Below are positions 13,872-14,689 of a DNA stretch of 14,689 nt, piece by piece. Source of the DNA: Candidatus Dadabacteria bacterium UBA1144 (GTDB lineage: Bacteria > Desulfobacterota_D > UBA1144); the NCBI GenBank assembly GCA_905181755.1, contig CAJIYY010000018.1, positions 1-14,689 of the forward strand. The letters run 5' to 3'. A model generated the notes under the pieces. It did not search any database. It was not told the DNA's origin and saw nothing but the letters and a program-made list of their open reading frames with translations. The position numbers and the translations under genes are program-made. Position 1 is the first letter of the stretch. Every line of letters begins with the position of its first letter.

Positions 13872-14561
13872 ATGAAAACATTGTTTTTAGATTTCGATGA
13901 AGATAAAATTATTTCTTCTTTACCCAAAAAGCTGCCCTTGTTTCCTTTAGACAATGTAGTCTTCTTTCCAAATACGATATTACCCCTCCATATATTTGAA
14001 GAAAGATACAAGGAAATGATAGATGATTCTTCAAATAGCCATAATTTAATCTGTATGACTCTATTTAATCCTCAAATCGCTGAAGACGATTCTTTAGCCC
14101 TCTCTAGTACAGGATGTGTAGGAAGGATTATAAACAATGAAAAAGCTGAGGATGGGAAGAAGAATATTATTCTTTATGGCTTGAAGAGAATTAGAATTAG
14201 TCAGGTCTTTTACGATAAATCATACAGAGAGGTAGAAATAGAAATTGTTAAGACTACAGATTCAAGAAATTCAGAGGCTTTTAAAAAAAGAATAATTGAA
14301 TTAATTAACAAGTGGAACCTTTTGCTTGATGGTTACACTGAGGATTATAAGATTAATATTGATAGCAACACCTCGCTTTCTAAAATAACCGACTCATTGT
14401 CTTCCTCTATGGTTGCAAAAGCATCAGACAGGCAGCTACTCTTAGAAGAAGTGGATGAGGCTGTCAGAGCTGAAAGTGTTATCGAAACTTTAGAATCTAG
14501 AATAGAAATATTGTCCGGGAAGATTGAAATTCCTGAAGCGAATTCAACTCTTATTAATTAA
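13872..14561 (+). CDS. Stand-alone LON substrate-binding-domain protein
   Basis: This 229-residue protein resembles only the N-terminal domain of Lon protease. KLPLFPLDNVVFFPNTILPLHIFE at about residues 20-43 is the hallmark LON opening, followed by ERYKEMIDD, GCVGRI and IILYGLKRIRI. The C-terminal part is helical (VDEAVRAESVIETLESRIEIL). It has no AAA+ ATPase or Ser-Lys protease domain, and its length matches the known family of small LON-domain proteins, so it is not a truncation. Its function is unknown; substrate recognition or adaptor roles are usually guessed. The ATG has no Shine-Dalgarno and follows an extended -10 element by 6 nt. The 3' end overlaps the convergent hydrolase gene by 18 bp. 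Confidence 0.88.
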   Translation: MKTLFLDFDEDKIISSLPKKLPLFPLDNVVFFPNTILPLHIFEERYKEMIDDSSNSHNLICMTLFNPQIAEDDSLALSSTGCVGRIINNEKAEDGKKNIILYGLKRIRISQVFYDKSYREVEIEIVKTTDSRNSEAFKKRIIELINKWNLLLDGYTEDYKINIDSNTSLSKITDSLSSSMVAKASDRQLLLEEVDEAVRAESVIETLESRIEILSGKIEIPEANSTLIN

Positions 14562-14689
14562 GAATTCAAACACTTCGGGATTAACTAAATTCTTATTTTC
14601 TTTCCAGAAACCATGGCCTCCAGGAAAAGAAATTACCTGATTATTTCTTATGAATTTTGCCATTTCGCAAGACTTTTCAGGGGGTACAA
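14544..14689 (-). CDS. Alpha/beta hydrolase, C-terminal fragment
   Basis: The last 47 codons and stop of a gene entering from the right edge are visible. The visible end is VPPEKSCEMAKFIRNNQVIS followed by FPGGHGFWKENKNLVNPEVFEFLINKS. This matches the end of alpha/beta-hydrolase-fold proteins: the catalytic His sits in GGHGFW, preceded by a strand (NQVISFPG) and followed by a final helix ending in a FLIN-type tail. The nucleophile and acid lie outside the window, so the substrate and subfamily are unknown. The TGA (14546-14544) lies inside the LON-domain gene, giving an 18-bp convergent overlap. Confidence 0.7.
   Translation of the reverse strand, partial: VPPEKSCEMAKFIRNNQVISFPGGHGFWKENKNLVNPEVFEFLINKS

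Noticed and set aside
13826..14011. Minus-strand reading frame opposite the start of the LON-domain gene
   Set aside because: It is antisense to the conserved LON opening motif, has no recognisable features and would collide with the aminotransferase promoter.
13872..14561. LON-domain gene as a truncated Lon protease
   Set aside because: The length matches the known family of small LON-domain proteins and there is no ATPase or protease remnant downstream, where another gene begins.

Overview
The window is compact, AT-rich bacterial DNA (by eye about one third G+C) and is almost entirely coding. It has very short intergenic gaps, several gene overlaps and no mobile element, CRISPR array, tRNA or rRNA that I can see. 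The gene content is a class I ribonucleotide reductase, an Slt-type lytic transglycosylase, an MscS-type channel, CNNM/CorC proteins and a stand-alone LON-domain protein. This fits a streamlined, free-living Gram-negative bacterium of broadly proteobacterial type, possibly an uncultivated marine lineage. I cannot place it more precisely from sequence alone.

Layout. Positions 1-693 (minus) hold the N-terminal third of NrdA, the ribonucleotide reductase large subunit, running off the left edge. Positions 694-960 are its control region: a sigma70-like promoter, two NrdR-type boxes 32 bp apart, and a long leader hairpin. Next come a minus-strand SDR/DUF2867 protein (961-2415) and, divergently, a plus-strand series: MscS-like channel, argH, queF, an oligopeptide-type ABC permease, and a soluble lytic transglycosylase ending at 8164. 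A minus-strand block then runs from 13814 back to 8161: class V aminotransferase, thiL, two tandem CNNM/CBS proteins, hisB and hisH. Divergent from the aminotransferase is a LON-domain protein (13872-14561). A converging alpha/beta hydrolase C-terminus overlaps its 3' end at the right edge.

How the genes relate. Most are housekeeping: dNTP synthesis, arginine (argH), queuosine (queF), histidine (hisB, hisH), thiamine diphosphate (thiL), cell-wall turnover (slt) and ion or osmotic homeostasis (MscS, CNNM). thiL, CNNM-1, CNNM-2, hisB and hisH are close enough to be one transcript, although their functions are unrelated. Both convergent gene pairs overlap at their stop codons.

I do not see a clear novel multi-gene system. 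The best leads are regulatory and translational: (1) the nrdA control region, with one NrdR box in the promoter spacer and one just after the start site, followed by a hairpin whose pairing favours the nrdA-strand RNA and whose loop is complementary to the nrdA ribosome binding site; (2) a CNNM gene that seems to start at a non-canonical ATT codon and lacks the usual C-terminal domain; (3) several genes with a -10 element directly abutting the ATG, suggesting leaderless mRNAs beside genes with strong Shine-Dalgarno sites.
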